From contig NZ_VLLI01000013.1 in the NCBI RefSeq assembly GCF_007830615.1, positions 62,001 to 126,000 of the forward strand: a DNA stretch of 64,000 nt, given 5' to 3'. This stretch comes from Mucilaginibacter frigoritolerans. GTDB taxonomy: Bacteria; Bacteroidota; Bacteroidia; Sphingobacteriales; Sphingobacteriaceae. Under the pieces are notes generated by a model. That model did no database searches. It was not told where the DNA came from and was given only the letters and a program-made list of their open reading frames with translations. The translations under genes and the position numbers were made by a program. Of this stretch, positions 52,940 to 61,624 are shown piece by piece. Each line of letters begins with the position of its first letter. Positions within the stretch are counted from its first letter, which is position 1.

Positions 52940-54403
52940 ATGAATACAAAAATTGCAGTAGCCAAAGGGGACGGAATAGGTCCCGAAATAATGGAAGCCG
53001 TTTTAAGGATTTTTGCCGCTAATAACGTGCAACTGGAATATGAATTTGTAGAGATGGGAAAATCCTACTTCGATGCAGGTCACTCAACAGGAATGACTGC
53101 TGCCGCAAAAGATACTATTGAAAAACTGGGCATACTGTTTAAAGGCCCAATGGAAACTCCGAAAGGCAAAGGTGTTAAAAGTATTAACGTAACAGCCCGT
53201 AAGGTTTGGAACACATATGCTAATCAGCGTGACTTCAGAACGCTAAATGGTGTGGAAACTGTTTTTTCAAAAGCCGGTATTCCTATCAATCTAACTATTA
53301 TCCGTGAAAATATTGAAGATACTTATGGTGGTATTGAACACCTTTTAACGTATGACGTAGCCGTAGGTCGTCGTATTATTACACGTCCTGGTTCCGAACA
53401 GGTAATTCGTTATGCTTTTGAAATGGCCAGGCGTAAGGGCTATACCAAATTAGCCTGTGGCCACAAAGCTAATATTATGAAACTGACTGACGGACTTTTC
53501 CTGGAAGTTTTTCAAGAAGTTGCTAAGGAGTATCAGGATATTGAATCATCAGATATTATTGTTGATGATCTTTGTATGAAGCTGGTAACGCATCCGGAAA
53601 AATTTCAGGCTATCGTGTTAACTAACTTGCAGGGAGATATCGTATCTGATCTCTGTGCAGGTTTGGTAGGCGGATTGGGCTTCGCTCCATCAGCAAATAT
53701 CGGTGATAATATTTCCATATTTGAAGCAGTACATGGCACTGCACCCGATATTATGGGTAAAGGTATTGCCAACCCAACTGCTTTGTTGCTTTCGGGCATT
53801 TTAATGCTGCGCTATATGGGCTTTACTAAAAATGCAGCTACCATTGAAAATGCATTACTTTATACATTAGAGCAAGGTGTACATACTGGTGATTTCGGTG
53901 ATAAAGCAATCCCATCATCAGGAACACAGGCTTTTGCAGATGCTATCATTGCTAATTTAGGTAAAGTACCTGCTGATGGTGGTGTAATTGAGAAAGCCAA
54001 CCTAGATACCAGAGCTAATGCCGATCATCATATACTAACAAAAAATAAATTAACTGTTACCCGCGGGATAGAAGAAGAAATGGTTGGAGTAGATGTATTT
54101 GTGGAATCAAATGATCTGCAACCTGCTGAATTGGCGGAACTAGCTAAGAAAAGACTTACCGATAATTTTGATTTGGTGATGATCTCTAACCGCGGTACCC
54201 AAGTATGGCCAACCGGATCAATTTATACCGAACTGGTGAATGAGTACCGTGTACGTTTTGAGAAAAAACCAGGAGTTGCTGTTACTCAAAAGGAGCTATT
54301 ACATATAGCTGCTGATTTTTCACAAGATGTTAAAGTTTGTTCTGTTGAGTTTTTGATGAAATTTGGTGGAAAGATAGGGTATACCCTGGCTCAGGGACAA
54401 TAG
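52940..54403 (+). CDS. icd: Isocitrate dehydrogenase with C-terminal extension
   Basis: TCA-cycle enzyme that oxidises isocitrate to 2-oxoglutarate. From the ATG at 52940 the protein has 487 residues. The catalytic core (about 1-335) has V-A-K-G-D-G-I-G-P-E-I-M, R-E-N-I-E-D-T-Y-G-G-I, T-N-L-Q-G-D-I-V-S-D-L and the cofactor loop E-A-V-H-G-T-A-P-D. The extra ~145 residues at the C-terminus resemble the extended IDH known from Thermus thermophilus. NADP use is likely but not certain. It is transcribed alone and followed by a terminator. Confidence 0.92.
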   Translation: MNTKIAVAKGDGIGPEIMEAVLRIFAANNVQLEYEFVEMGKSYFDAGHSTGMTAAAKDTIEKLGILFKGPMETPKGKGVKSINVTARKVWNTYANQRDFRTLNGVETVFSKAGIPINLTIIRENIEDTYGGIEHLLTYDVAVGRRIITRPGSEQVIRYAFEMARRKGYTKLACGHKANIMKLTDGLFLEVFQEVAKEYQDIESSDIIVDDLCMKLVTHPEKFQAIVLTNLQGDIVSDLCAGLVGGLGFAPSANIGDNISIFEAVHGTAPDIMGKGIANPTALLLSGILMLRYMGFTKNAATIENALLYTLEQGVHTGDFGDKAIPSSGTQAFADAIIANLGKVPADGGVIEKANLDTRANADHHILTKNKLTVTRGIEEEMVGVDVFVESNDLQPAELAELAKKRLTDNFDLVMISNRGTQVWPTGSIYTELVNEYRVRFEKKPGVAVTQKELLHIAADFSQDVKVCSVEFLMKFGGKIGYTLAQGQ

Positions 54404-54428
54404 TTTTCTATTCGAAAAAACCATTATG

Positions 54429-54468
54429 AACCTCGTTGTTGCTTTATACAGGTAGGAACGAGGTTTTT
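54429..54468 (+). terminator. Terminator of icd
   Basis: AACCTCGTT (54429-54437) pairs with AACGAGGTT (54457-54465), then a T-tract. The loop is 19 nt. Confidence 0.7.
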
Positions 54469-54670
54469 ATTTTCGGATATTTTCGCCCTTTAATTTTGCA
54501 AACTCCTTATTGTAATGCGCTGTTAATGAGCTTTGCAGGATTATTTTTCATTTCTTTAAAACTATATCTACCATTAGAGGGTTAATTTAACTTAAATAAA
54601 TTAATTGCAACGAAATTTAAATGGTTGTTTTTAAATAATAAAAATTTACACATTAATAAATTAATTGAAA

Positions 54671-55249
54671 ATGAAAAAAACAGTTTTAATAGTAGCAGCA
54701 GCAATGTCTATCGGTTTATTATCAAATAATCTGTTTGCTCAAACAGCAACAAAGGATACCGTTAAGAAAACGACAGCAACTACCTCCACAACAACAGCGC
54801 AAGATTCGACAAAAGATATATTTGCCACTTTGGCTAATGTAGCTGAAGAAACAACGCTGGTTAATGCCATTAAAACCGCCGGGTTAGATGCAGATTTAAA
54901 AGGCGCCGGACCGTTTACTTTACTTGCACCAGGCAATGATGCATTTAGTGCATTGCCTGCTGGAAAACTAGATAGTTTACTGAAAAATCAGGCCAAGCTG
55001 GTTATATTCTTAAAGGCCCACATCATCAGTGGCAAATACGATAAAGCGGCGTTGATTAAGGAACTGGTAGCAGGCAAGGGTAAAGCAACGTTGAAAACCA
55101 TTGACGGACAGGAATTAACTTTATCTGTAAAGGATAAAAAGCTGGCCATTACTGATTCACAAGGCACAACTGTAGAGGTTACCTCGTTTGATACGCCTTG
55201 TTCAAATGGTATTATCGATGGTGTAAATGGTGTTTTAATGACGAAATAG
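54671..55249 (+). CDS. Secreted fasciclin-domain protein
   Basis: A 192-residue exported protein: signal peptide (about 1-23, ending L-F-A-Q), a Thr/Lys/Asp-rich linker (T-K-D-T-V-K-K-T-T-A-T-T-S-T-T-T) and one fasciclin (FAS1) domain at about 50-190 with T-L-V-N-A-I-K-T-A-G-L, F-T-L-L-A-P-G-N-D-A-F-S-A-L-P and G-I-I-D-G-V-N-G-V-L-M. FAS1 domains act in adhesion or as small stable scaffolds. The start is the ATG at 54671. The linker recalls the D-T-x-K tails of the lipoproteins at 43.3-44.3 kb. Confidence 0.92.
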   Translation: MKKTVLIVAAAMSIGLLSNNLFAQTATKDTVKKTTATTSTTTAQDSTKDIFATLANVAEETTLVNAIKTAGLDADLKGAGPFTLLAPGNDAFSALPAGKLDSLLKNQAKLVIFLKAHIISGKYDKAALIKELVAGKGKATLKTIDGQELTLSVKDKKLAITDSQGTTVEVTSFDTPCSNGIIDGVNGVLMTK

Positions 55250-55310
55250 TCTTACTTCAATCTTCTCAAAAAACGAGAGGCTTTGAAGCGAGGAATTAAA
55301 TTTATACCGG

Positions 55311-55337
55311 CCCGGCTTTTATAAAAGCCGGGTTTTT
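55311..55337 (+). terminator. Terminator of the fasciclin gene
   Basis: CCCGGCTTTTA and TAAAAGCCGGG (55311-55332) form a perfect 11-bp palindrome followed by TTTTT. Confidence 0.85.
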
Positions 55338-55415
55338 ATGCGCTTTTAAATGTCTTGAAATTAGCATAGCAAACAATTTGTTGTTTATTGGCTTGATAAT
55401 TGAAAGTAAACAAAA

Positions 55416-55892
55416 ATGAGTACATCGGTCAATGAAAATATTTCTGGATTTGAAAAGGTAAGCAATACCATTACCACTTATAGTGGGAGTTCTCCGGTGT
55501 TTATTGCGGCTGTAGCGTTAATTTTAATATGGGGAATATCAGGACCTATTTTTCATTACTCCAATACGTGGTTGTTAATTGTTAATACTGGCACTTCGAT
55601 AATTACTTTTTTAATGGTTTTTCTGATTCAGAAATCACAAAACAAAGAATCAATTGCTGTTCAGCTTAAATTAAATGAATTAATTGCGGCTAATAATAAT
55701 GCGAGTAACCGTTTGTTAAACATTCAGGATTTGAGCGAAGAACAATTAAATACGCTGTATGAACATTATCGCACATTAGTTGAACTAACACAAAAAGCCA
55801 AATCAAATACGCAAAGCCATTCAGTTGAAGATGCTATTGAATCGACAGAGGAGGCAATGAAGGATGATTTGTTGAAACACGATAAAAATTAA
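55416..55892 (+). CDS. Low-affinity iron permease family protein
   Basis: A 158-residue protein with the pattern of PF04120: N-terminal F-E-K-V-S-N-T-I-T-T-Y-S-G-S, two membrane segments (about 26-45 and 52-70) and L-M-V-F-L-I-Q-K-S-Q-N-K-E-S, then a long helical cytoplasmic tail ending in acidic repeats. Named after yeast Fet4 similarity, but bacterial members are short and their transport activity is unproven. It is followed 6 nt later by a small membrane protein gene. Confidence 0.8.
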   Translation: MSTSVNENISGFEKVSNTITTYSGSSPVFIAAVALILIWGISGPIFHYSNTWLLIVNTGTSIITFLMVFLIQKSQNKESIAVQLKLNELIAANNNASNRLLNIQDLSEEQLNTLYEHYRTLVELTQKAKSNTQSHSVEDAIESTEEAMKDDLLKHDKN

Positions 55893-55898
55893 TAATAA

Positions 55899-56315
55899 AT
55901 GAATTTATATTATAAAATTTGGGTTGATGCAATTTTTTCTATCAGAAAAAAAAAGGTAGAGGCTACAAATTGGAAACTATACACCATTATACCTATTTCC
56001 TTGCTGATGGGTATAAACCTGTTTGCAATTTTTTACTGGATGAAGGTTATTGTAAATAAAAACCTGCCTTTATTTTTTGGGGTTGATATTTTTAATGCCA
56101 GGCCATTAAACGGATATATTTCTGTTATTATTACGTTTTTTGTGCCCTTTGTGATACTAAATTACCTGCTGATATTTAATAACGGCAGATACGAAGACCT
56201 TACAAAAAGATATGAAGCCAATAATGGCAAACTATATAAAAAGTATATTTTATATTCAATCGGTTTAATAATTATCCCAATAATTATTCAGAAAATGTTT
56301 TTCACCATTATCTGA
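55899..56315 (+). CDS. Small membrane protein, unknown function
   Basis: A 138-residue protein with three hydrophobic segments (about 28-50, 74-92, 115-137) and basic loops. It is 6 nt downstream of the iron-permease-like gene and probably co-translated. Its stop codon abuts the stop of the convergent esterase gene. No family recognised. Confidence 0.55.
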   Translation: MNLYYKIWVDAIFSIRKKKVEATNWKLYTIIPISLLMGINLFAIFYWMKVIVNKNLPLFFGVDIFNARPLNGYISVIITFFVPFVILNYLLIFNNGRYEDLTKRYEANNGKLYKKYILYSIGLIIIPIIIQKMFFTII

Positions 56316-57227
56316 TTATTTCATGTACTTATCCAGGAAATAGAAAATCCTTTTCCTGATAAATTCCGCATCAAACATAACTCCATAGTGCGGGGCATCC
56401 GGAACAATGATGAGTTCATTATCAACCCCCGCATTTTTTAAACGGAAACTAAGATTAATGGACTGATCAGGATTAACGGATTGATCTTTTTCGCCCTGTA
56501 CAATCAGGAAGGGTGGATCATTTTTATCAATATATGTAACAGGGCTTGCTTTTTTGGCAAGATCTGGTCTGTCAGTAACCATCGCGCCTAAAAGCAGCGT
56601 GATTGGATTTTTGGGGTCTTTGTCATCGTTGCCTTTAAGTGTAAGTAAGTCTGACGCCCCATAAAAATCAAGAACTAGATTCATTTTGAAGTGAGATTTG
56701 TTTCCATCAGCATAAAAACTCTTTACGTGATTATTATTGGATAATGCAAGCAACGAAGCAAGGTGTCCGCCTGCTGAAAAGCCAATCAGTGCAATTCTAT
56801 TAACATCTAAACTATATTTAGCTCCATTTTGATATAAATATTCAACTGCCTTGTTACAGTCCTGTATCTGTGCTGGAAATGGAGCGGTAGTGCTGTAACG
56901 ATAGTCAATGGAGGCAATTGCATATCCACTATCAATAAAAGCTTTTATGGTATTGGTCATGTAGCCCATATCAGCATACTTATCATTCAGCATCCATGCG
57001 CCGCCATGAATCCATACGATAAGCGGATAGCTTGATTTTTTTGCAGGAGGCAGGTAAATGTCTAATAGATGCTTCTTGAGGGTATCATTTGCATAGGGGA
57101 TATTTTCATAAAAAACAGTGCCTTGCGGGAAGATATCTTTTTTAGGGTTAGTGGGTTGAGCCTTTGTTTTTTGAATCAGCAGAATGGATACAAACAGCAG
57201 AATGAATGCTGAAAAAAGTCTTTTCAT
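56316..57227 (-). CDS. Secreted alpha/beta-hydrolase (BD-FAE-like esterase)
   Basis: A 303-residue exported serine hydrolase. From the ATG at 57227 there is a signal peptide (about 1-23), then P-L-I-V-W-I-H-G-G-A-W (oxyanion H-G-G), the nucleophile in G-F-S-A-G-G-H, Asp in G-E-K-D-Q-S-V-N, and His in A-P-H-Y-G. The arrangement matches the hormone-sensitive-lipase/BD-FAE group, some of which are feruloyl or acetyl-xylan esterases. No carbohydrate genes are adjacent. It lies downstream of nuoB on the same strand. Confidence 0.88.
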   Translation of the reverse strand: MKRLFSAFILLFVSILLIQKTKAQPTNPKKDIFPQGTVFYENIPYANDTLKKHLLDIYLPPAKKSSYPLIVWIHGGAWMLNDKYADMGYMTNTIKAFIDSGYAIASIDYRYSTTAPFPAQIQDCNKAVEYLYQNGAKYSLDVNRIALIGFSAGGHLASLLALSNNNHVKSFYADGNKSHFKMNLVLDFYGASDLLTLKGNDDKDPKNPITLLLGAMVTDRPDLAKKASPVTYIDKNDPPFLIVQGEKDQSVNPDQSINLSFRLKNAGVDNELIIVPDAPHYGVMFDAEFIRKRIFYFLDKYMK

Positions 57228-57279
57228 ATAAAGAATTATAACTAGGTTAACCAAATATAACCAATTATATCCTTTGATA

Positions 57280-57786
57280 TTAAGCTTGTTGAATTGCTGC
57301 TTTATTTGAACCGATTAACTTTTCGCCTTCAATCTTTTTCTGCAATTCCAAAATGGCACCAATCAGTGATTCGGGGCGTGGGGGACATCCTTGTACATAA
57401 ACATCAACAGGTATTACGCGATCAACACCTTTTACAACATGATAGCCATGCTGCCAGTAAGGGCCACCGCAATTGGAACATGACCCCATTGATATTACAT
57501 ATTTAGGCTCGGGCATTTGTTCATAAAGGCGTTTAATACGCTCGGCCATTTTGAATGTGACAGTTCCAGCTATAATGATTACATCCGCCTGGCGTGCAGA
57601 AGGTCGTGGGAAAACACCGTAGCGATCCAAATCATAGGTTGATGCAAATGCACCCATAAATTCAATAGCGCAGCAGGCAATACCAAAGCTTAAGGGCCAC
57701 AAGGAAGATAAACGTGCCCAATTAAGCAAGTCGTTCATTTTAGTGATAACCACACCACCGTTTTCACTTGTTATATCGTTACTCAT
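57280..57786 (-). CDS. nuoB: NADH-quinone oxidoreductase subunit B
   Basis: The subunit that holds cluster N2 in complex I. The 168-residue protein has [15 protein letters not shown] and Q-G-C-P-P-R-P-E, which provide the four cluster cysteines. Its start lies 8 nt inside the end of nuoA. Followed by an esterase instead of nuoC, so the usual nuoABCD order is interrupted. Confidence 0.97.
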   Translation of the reverse strand: MSNDITSENGGVVITKMNDLLNWARLSSLWPLSFGIACCAIEFMGAFASTYDLDRYGVFPRPSARQADVIIIAGTVTFKMAERIKRLYEQMPEPKYVISMGSCSNCGGPYWQHGYHVVKGVDRVIPVDVYVQGCPPRPESLIGAILELQKKIEGEKLIGSNKAAIQQA

Positions 57787-58387
57787 TACCGGTTTTTTTA
57801 AAAGTTGGTTTAAACATAGGCTTTTTTACAGCAGTAGTTGTTTCGGGCGCGTCAATTGTGGTTGATGGTACACTTGGTACAGTATTAATTGAAAACTCTT
57901 TTATCTTATATACGCTTTGCTCTGCATTTAGTTTATCATATAGAGATTGCGGAATAACAGTATCAGTTACCGGAACAATTGGATTGGGTTTTATCCAATC
58001 CAGATCACCCTTAACCCAAACATAAACCAAACCTAATATCAGGATACCTAAAAAGACAAACACTTCTGTTAAAGTAAGCCATCCCCATCGGCCATCGGCA
58101 TTATTCATTTCATGACTCCCAAATACAATGGCCCAGGGGAAAACAAAAACCATTTCTACATCAAATAATAAAAAAATGAGTGCTATAACATAAAAACGGG
58201 AGTTAAAAGGAAGCCATGCAGAGCCTGTGGGTTCTTCGCCGCATTCGTATGAGCTTAGCTTTTCAGGATTAGGTTTATTGGGTGCTAAAACTTTATTTAT
58301 AAAAAAAGCAAAGCATACCATTATTATTCCTGTAATTAGAAAGATGAGTATCTTTCCAAATTCTGATATTTGCGAAACCCCGGTCAT
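57779..58387 (-). CDS. nuoA: NADH-quinone oxidoreductase subunit A, with long C-terminal tail
   Basis: Membrane subunit of complex I. From the ATG at 58387 the protein has 202 residues: three membrane helices and the conserved loop [11 protein letters not shown], and [15 protein letters not shown]. Usual NuoA is about 120-140 residues; here about 70 extra residues follow the last helix, rich in Pro, Thr and Lys. An earlier ATG (58558) would put 57 unrelated residues in front and is rejected. The start codon overlaps that of the divergent flavoprotein gene. Confidence 0.92.
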   Translation of the reverse strand: MTGVSQISEFGKILIFLITGIIMVCFAFFINKVLAPNKPNPEKLSSYECGEEPTGSAWLPFNSRFYVIALIFLLFDVEMVFVFPWAIVFGSHEMNNADGRWGWLTLTEVFVFLGILILGLVYVWVKGDLDWIKPNPIVPVTDTVIPQSLYDKLNAEQSVYKIKEFSINTVPSVPSTTIDAPETTTAVKKPMFKPTFKKTGNE

Positions 58388-59600
58388 GACAGCAAATTTA
58401 ATAAAACAAACAGATTTTGACGCTATAATTATTGGCGGCGGCGCTTGCGGACTAATGTGTGCCGTGCAAGCCGGCTTTTTAGGTAAGCGTACGCTGATAT
58501 TAGAGAAAAATGATAAAGTAGGTGCCAAGATACTAATCAGCGGTGGTGGCCGATGCAATTATACCAACCTTTATACTACAGCCCAGCAGTTTATATCAGA
58601 GAATGAACACTTTTGTAAATCTACATTGAGCCAATGGACGGTTGAGGATACCATTAGGTTTTTCGAAACATATGGTATTGAGGGTAAGGAAAAAACATTG
58701 GGTCAGTTATTCCCGGTAAGTGACAAAGCAAAGGATGTAGTCAATGTTTTTACTAGTCTTTGTGTCGATTTAGGGCAGGAAATATGGTGTGATGCAGAGG
58801 TGAAAAGTATTGGAAAGCTTGATGGAAATTTTATTGTTTCGATAGAAAGATGTGGGAAAACGGAAAAACTATCGGTTCCGAAAGTTGTAATTGCTTCCGG
58901 CGGTTTACCTATCCCTAAAATGGGTGCTACAGATTTTGGGTTGCGGACAGCGCGAAACTTAGGCTTGGCAATTAATGACACTGCACCAGCACTGGTGCCA
59001 TTGACTATTACTGGAAAAGACCAGCCATGGTATGAGCAATTATCCGGCAATAGTATTTTTTGCAGGGTATGGAATGACAGGGTCAGCTTTGAAGAAAACA
59101 TTTTATTTACACACTGGGGCCTAAGCGGCCCGGCTATATTGCAAATATCTTCCTATTGGCGACCGGGTGAGTTTATATATATTGATTTGTTGCCCAATCA
59201 AAATATTGCTGAACTTATACAAGCGGAAAGAGAAGCTAATGGCAAAAAGATGTTACTGGCTTACCTGGCAGGCTTATTTACCCGTAAATTTGCCGAGGCA
59301 TTAAGTGATAAATTACCGGCTGATAAAAATTTGGCATCGTTAAGCAAAGCAGATATTGAAGACATCAGCAATTTAATACATGAATTTAAAGTAAAACCGG
59401 CGGGTGATAAGGGCTATGATAAAGCAGAAGTAATGCGCGGCGGATTATCGACAGATGAATTATCATCTAAAACACTAGAAGTGAAAAAAATACCCGGCTT
59501 ATATTTTGGCGGTGAATGTGTGGATGTTACCGGGTGGCTTGGTGGCTATAATTTTCAATGGGCCTGGGCCAGCGGGTTCGTCATTGCACAAAATTTGTAG
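58386..59600 (+). CDS. BaiN/HI0933-type FAD-dependent oxidoreductase
   Basis: A 404-residue flavoprotein. The start at 58386 ([12 protein letters not shown]) is followed directly by the FAD motif I-I-I-G-G-G-A-C-G-L-M-C-A; then G-A-K-I-L-I-S-G-G-G-R-C-N-Y-T-N, a family signature, and the C-terminal G-L-Y-F-G-G-E-C-V-D-V-T-G-W-L-G-G-Y-N-F-Q-W-A. The substrate in most bacteria is unknown. The ATG shares two bases with the nuoA start codon on the other strand. Confidence 0.9.
   Translation: MTANLIKQTDFDAIIIGGGACGLMCAVQAGFLGKRTLILEKNDKVGAKILISGGGRCNYTNLYTTAQQFISENEHFCKSTLSQWTVEDTIRFFETYGIEGKEKTLGQLFPVSDKAKDVVNVFTSLCVDLGQEIWCDAEVKSIGKLDGNFIVSIERCGKTEKLSVPKVVIASGGLPIPKMGATDFGLRTARNLGLAINDTAPALVPLTITGKDQPWYEQLSGNSIFCRVWNDRVSFEENILFTHWGLSGPAILQISSYWRPGEFIYIDLLPNQNIAELIQAEREANGKKMLLAYLAGLFTRKFAEALSDKLPADKNLASLSKADIEDISNLIHEFKVKPAGDKGYDKAEVMRGGLSTDELSSKTLEVKKIPGLYFGGECVDVTGWLGGYNFQWAWASGFVIAQNL
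58393..58400 (-). promoter_or_regulatory. -7 promoter box of nuoA inside the flavoprotein gene
   Basis: Minus-strand TAAATTTG fits TAnnTTTG, 5 nt before the nuoA ATG, within codons 3-5 of the divergent gene. No clear -33 element; operons with this layout usually give leaderless mRNA. Confidence 0.4.
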
Positions 59601-59648
59601 TTGATGCTTGATAGTTTATTTCAATAAACCATCAAGCATCAACTACAA
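59595..59648. terminator. Long bidirectional terminator hairpin
   Basis: Arms 59595-59620 and 59623-59648 are complementary over 26 bp with one mismatch, around a 2-nt loop. The left arm contains the stop codon of the flavoprotein gene; the right arm ends 5 nt from the end of the convergent gene at 59654. Confidence 0.8.
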
Positions 59649-59653
59649 GAAAG

Positions 59654-60376
59654 CTACTGATTTTGATTTCTACGCGCCGCTTGTACCTGTTTAAAGTAAG
59701 CTACTAAGCTATCCATATTTTGAAGCGTATATGCTTTTGCAACTATTTTATTAACTACGTCGGGTTCATCGCCCATAACGTCGGTCATTACATCTGCAAA
59801 GTTTTCATTAGTTATAATTTTCATTTCTGCAGTATTTTCGCCATAGTAATAAACCGGACCTCCATAATAACCACCTCTGCCAGCACCTGAACCACCCAGC
59901 GGAATTTCAACGCCACCACCTACACCTACGCCGAAACCACGTGTGCCGAAACCAGTGCCGCCGCCGATGCCAATAGAAAATCCTGAACCGCCACCGCCTG
60001 CGTAATGTTCTGCGCTATGCTCGCTGTAGGTTGCATATAGTTTAAGGTCATCATCCAGTACAATTTTTACAAAATCAAGTTCATACCGTGGCCAAAATTG
60101 GCCTTGAGGGGCATGTGTAACGACAAAGCTATCCCGGCCCATGACAAAAGATTGTAACCCGCTTGCGCTGATCTTAACTTCTTTTGCCTTTTTATCCTGC
60201 TTATATTCAATAAAGCCTTCATTTTTAACAGGTCCGCGGGCGGATTCATCAATCCGGATAAAGCCGGCAGATGTATTTCCTTTGCTATCTGTAAAATGGC
60301 CTAGCTGCCATTTCTGGGCCTGCGCCGATATGGCGATCAATACAAAACAAAAAATTAAAACGGGGTATTTATTCAT
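59654..60376 (-). CDS. Exported Gly-rich protein, unknown function
   Basis: A 240-residue protein with a signal peptide (about 1-20, ending A-Q-A-Q). After a hydrophilic first half, residues about 125-175 are extremely Gly-rich (G-G-G-G-S-G-F-S-I-G-I-G-G-G) with Tyr near the end, then a helical C-terminal part. The Gly-rich part resembles flexible or membrane-inserting segments of envelope proteins. No family recognised. Confidence 0.6.
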   Translation of the reverse strand: MNKYPVLIFCFVLIAISAQAQKWQLGHFTDSKGNTSAGFIRIDESARGPVKNEGFIEYKQDKKAKEVKISASGLQSFVMGRDSFVVTHAPQGQFWPRYELDFVKIVLDDDLKLYATYSEHSAEHYAGGGGSGFSIGIGGGTGFGTRGFGVGVGGGVEIPLGGSGAGRGGYYGGPVYYYGENTAEMKIITNENFADVMTDVMGDEPDVVNKIVAKAYTLQNMDSLVAYFKQVQAARRNQNQ

Positions 60377-60554
60377 AACTATGCAATAACTGGCATCTAT
60401 AATTTTTATTGTACAAGATTAGCATTTTTGTTTATGAAAACTGTTTAATGTGGATGTTGTTTTGTAAATTCCTGGATACATCAGCATCAAATTATATCCT
60501 TTTAAAATTAAAACAAATAAAATCATTAAAATTGAATTCAATATTTAAATAAAG

Positions 60555-61565
60555 ATGATTGTTGATTTACGTAGTGATACTGTTACTAAACCTACTCCCG
60601 GCATGTTGGAGGCCATGATGAATGCTAAAATTGGCGATGATGTTTTTGGTGAAGATGAAACTGTAAATGAACTGGAAGAAAAAAGCGCCAAATTATTTGG
60701 TATGGAAGCGGGTATATTTTGTCCATCAGGCACTATGACCAACCAGATAGCCATTAAATGCTTTACCCAGCCATTGGACGAACTAATTGCCGATCAAACA
60801 GCGCATATTTACCGTTATGAAGGTGGTGGTATTGCTTTTAATTCGGCCGTTTCCACAAGACTATTAGATGGCGAACGTGGAATTATTACCGCTGAAATGA
60901 TTGAGCCTGAAATTAATGCTGAAAATGTTCATTATCCGCACACCAGTTTAGTTGCCCTTGAAAATACGGTGAATAAAGGAGGTGGTGCATGCTACACGAT
61001 TGAACAGATAAAGCCAATAGCTGATTTATGCAAAACCAAAGGATTAAAGCTTCACCTTGATGGTGCGAGGATTTTTAATGCTTTAGTGAAAACAGGTGAC
61101 AAAGCCGAAGATTATGGTAAATATTTTGATGGTATTTCTGTTTGCCTTTCAAAGGGTTTAGGCGCGCCAGTTGGTTCTGTTTTTCTGGCAGATAAAGCGA
61201 CTATAAAATATGCCCGCCGTATTCGTAAAGTTTTTGGTGGTGGCATGCGCCAGGCTGGCTTTTTAGCTGCCGCAGGTATTTATGCGCTTGATCATCATGT
61301 AGAACGATTAAAGGTAGATCATTTTCATGCGCAGATCATTGCACGTGAATTGACGAAATATGCCTGGGTAAGCAATGTTTTACCTGTTGAAACCAACATT
61401 ATTTTATTTGATACTGTTGAGCCTGCTTCCATAGTTTTGGAAAAACTAGCAGCTCATGGAATAAAAGCATTACCTACTGATAAGAACCGCATCCGTTTTG
61501 TATTACATCTGGATGTTTTTCCTGAGCATGTGGAACATGTGGTAAAAGTATTGAGGGGTATTTAA
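60555..61565 (+). CDS. ltaE: Low-specificity L-threonine aldolase
   Basis: PLP enzyme that splits threonine or allo-threonine to glycine and acetaldehyde. The 336-residue protein starts V-D-L-R-S-D-T-V-T-K-P-T and has G-D-D-V-F-G-E-D-E-T, H-L-D-G-A-R-I-F-N-A and the PLP lysine in S-V-C-L-S-K-G-L-G-A-P-V-G-S. Complete and of normal length. An inverted repeat follows its stop. Confidence 0.94.
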   Translation: MIVDLRSDTVTKPTPGMLEAMMNAKIGDDVFGEDETVNELEEKSAKLFGMEAGIFCPSGTMTNQIAIKCFTQPLDELIADQTAHIYRYEGGGIAFNSAVSTRLLDGERGIITAEMIEPEINAENVHYPHTSLVALENTVNKGGGACYTIEQIKPIADLCKTKGLKLHLDGARIFNALVKTGDKAEDYGKYFDGISVCLSKGLGAPVGSVFLADKATIKYARRIRKVFGGGMRQAGFLAAAGIYALDHHVERLKVDHFHAQIIARELTKYAWVSNVLPVETNIILFDTVEPASIVLEKLAAHGIKALPTDKNRIRFVLHLDVFPEHVEHVVKVLRGI

Positions 61566-61574
61566 CTTAATGAA

Positions 61575-61616
61575 TAATGGATCATAGGTCATTTATCCAT
61601 GAACTATGATCCATTA
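61575..61616. terminator. Bidirectional terminator between ltaE and the aldo/keto reductase gene
   Basis: Arms 61575-61591 and 61600-61616 are complementary over 17 bp with one mismatch around an 8-nt loop; the core is AATGGATCATAG/CTATGATCCATT. No T-tract; the call rests on position between convergent genes. Confidence 0.6.
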
Positions 61617-61624
61617 ATGAACTA

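Noticed and set aside
58388-58558. 57-codon N-terminal extension of NuoA
   Set aside because: It would run through the start of the divergent flavoprotein gene, is Pro-rich and unlike NuoA; the ATG at 58387 matches the family start.
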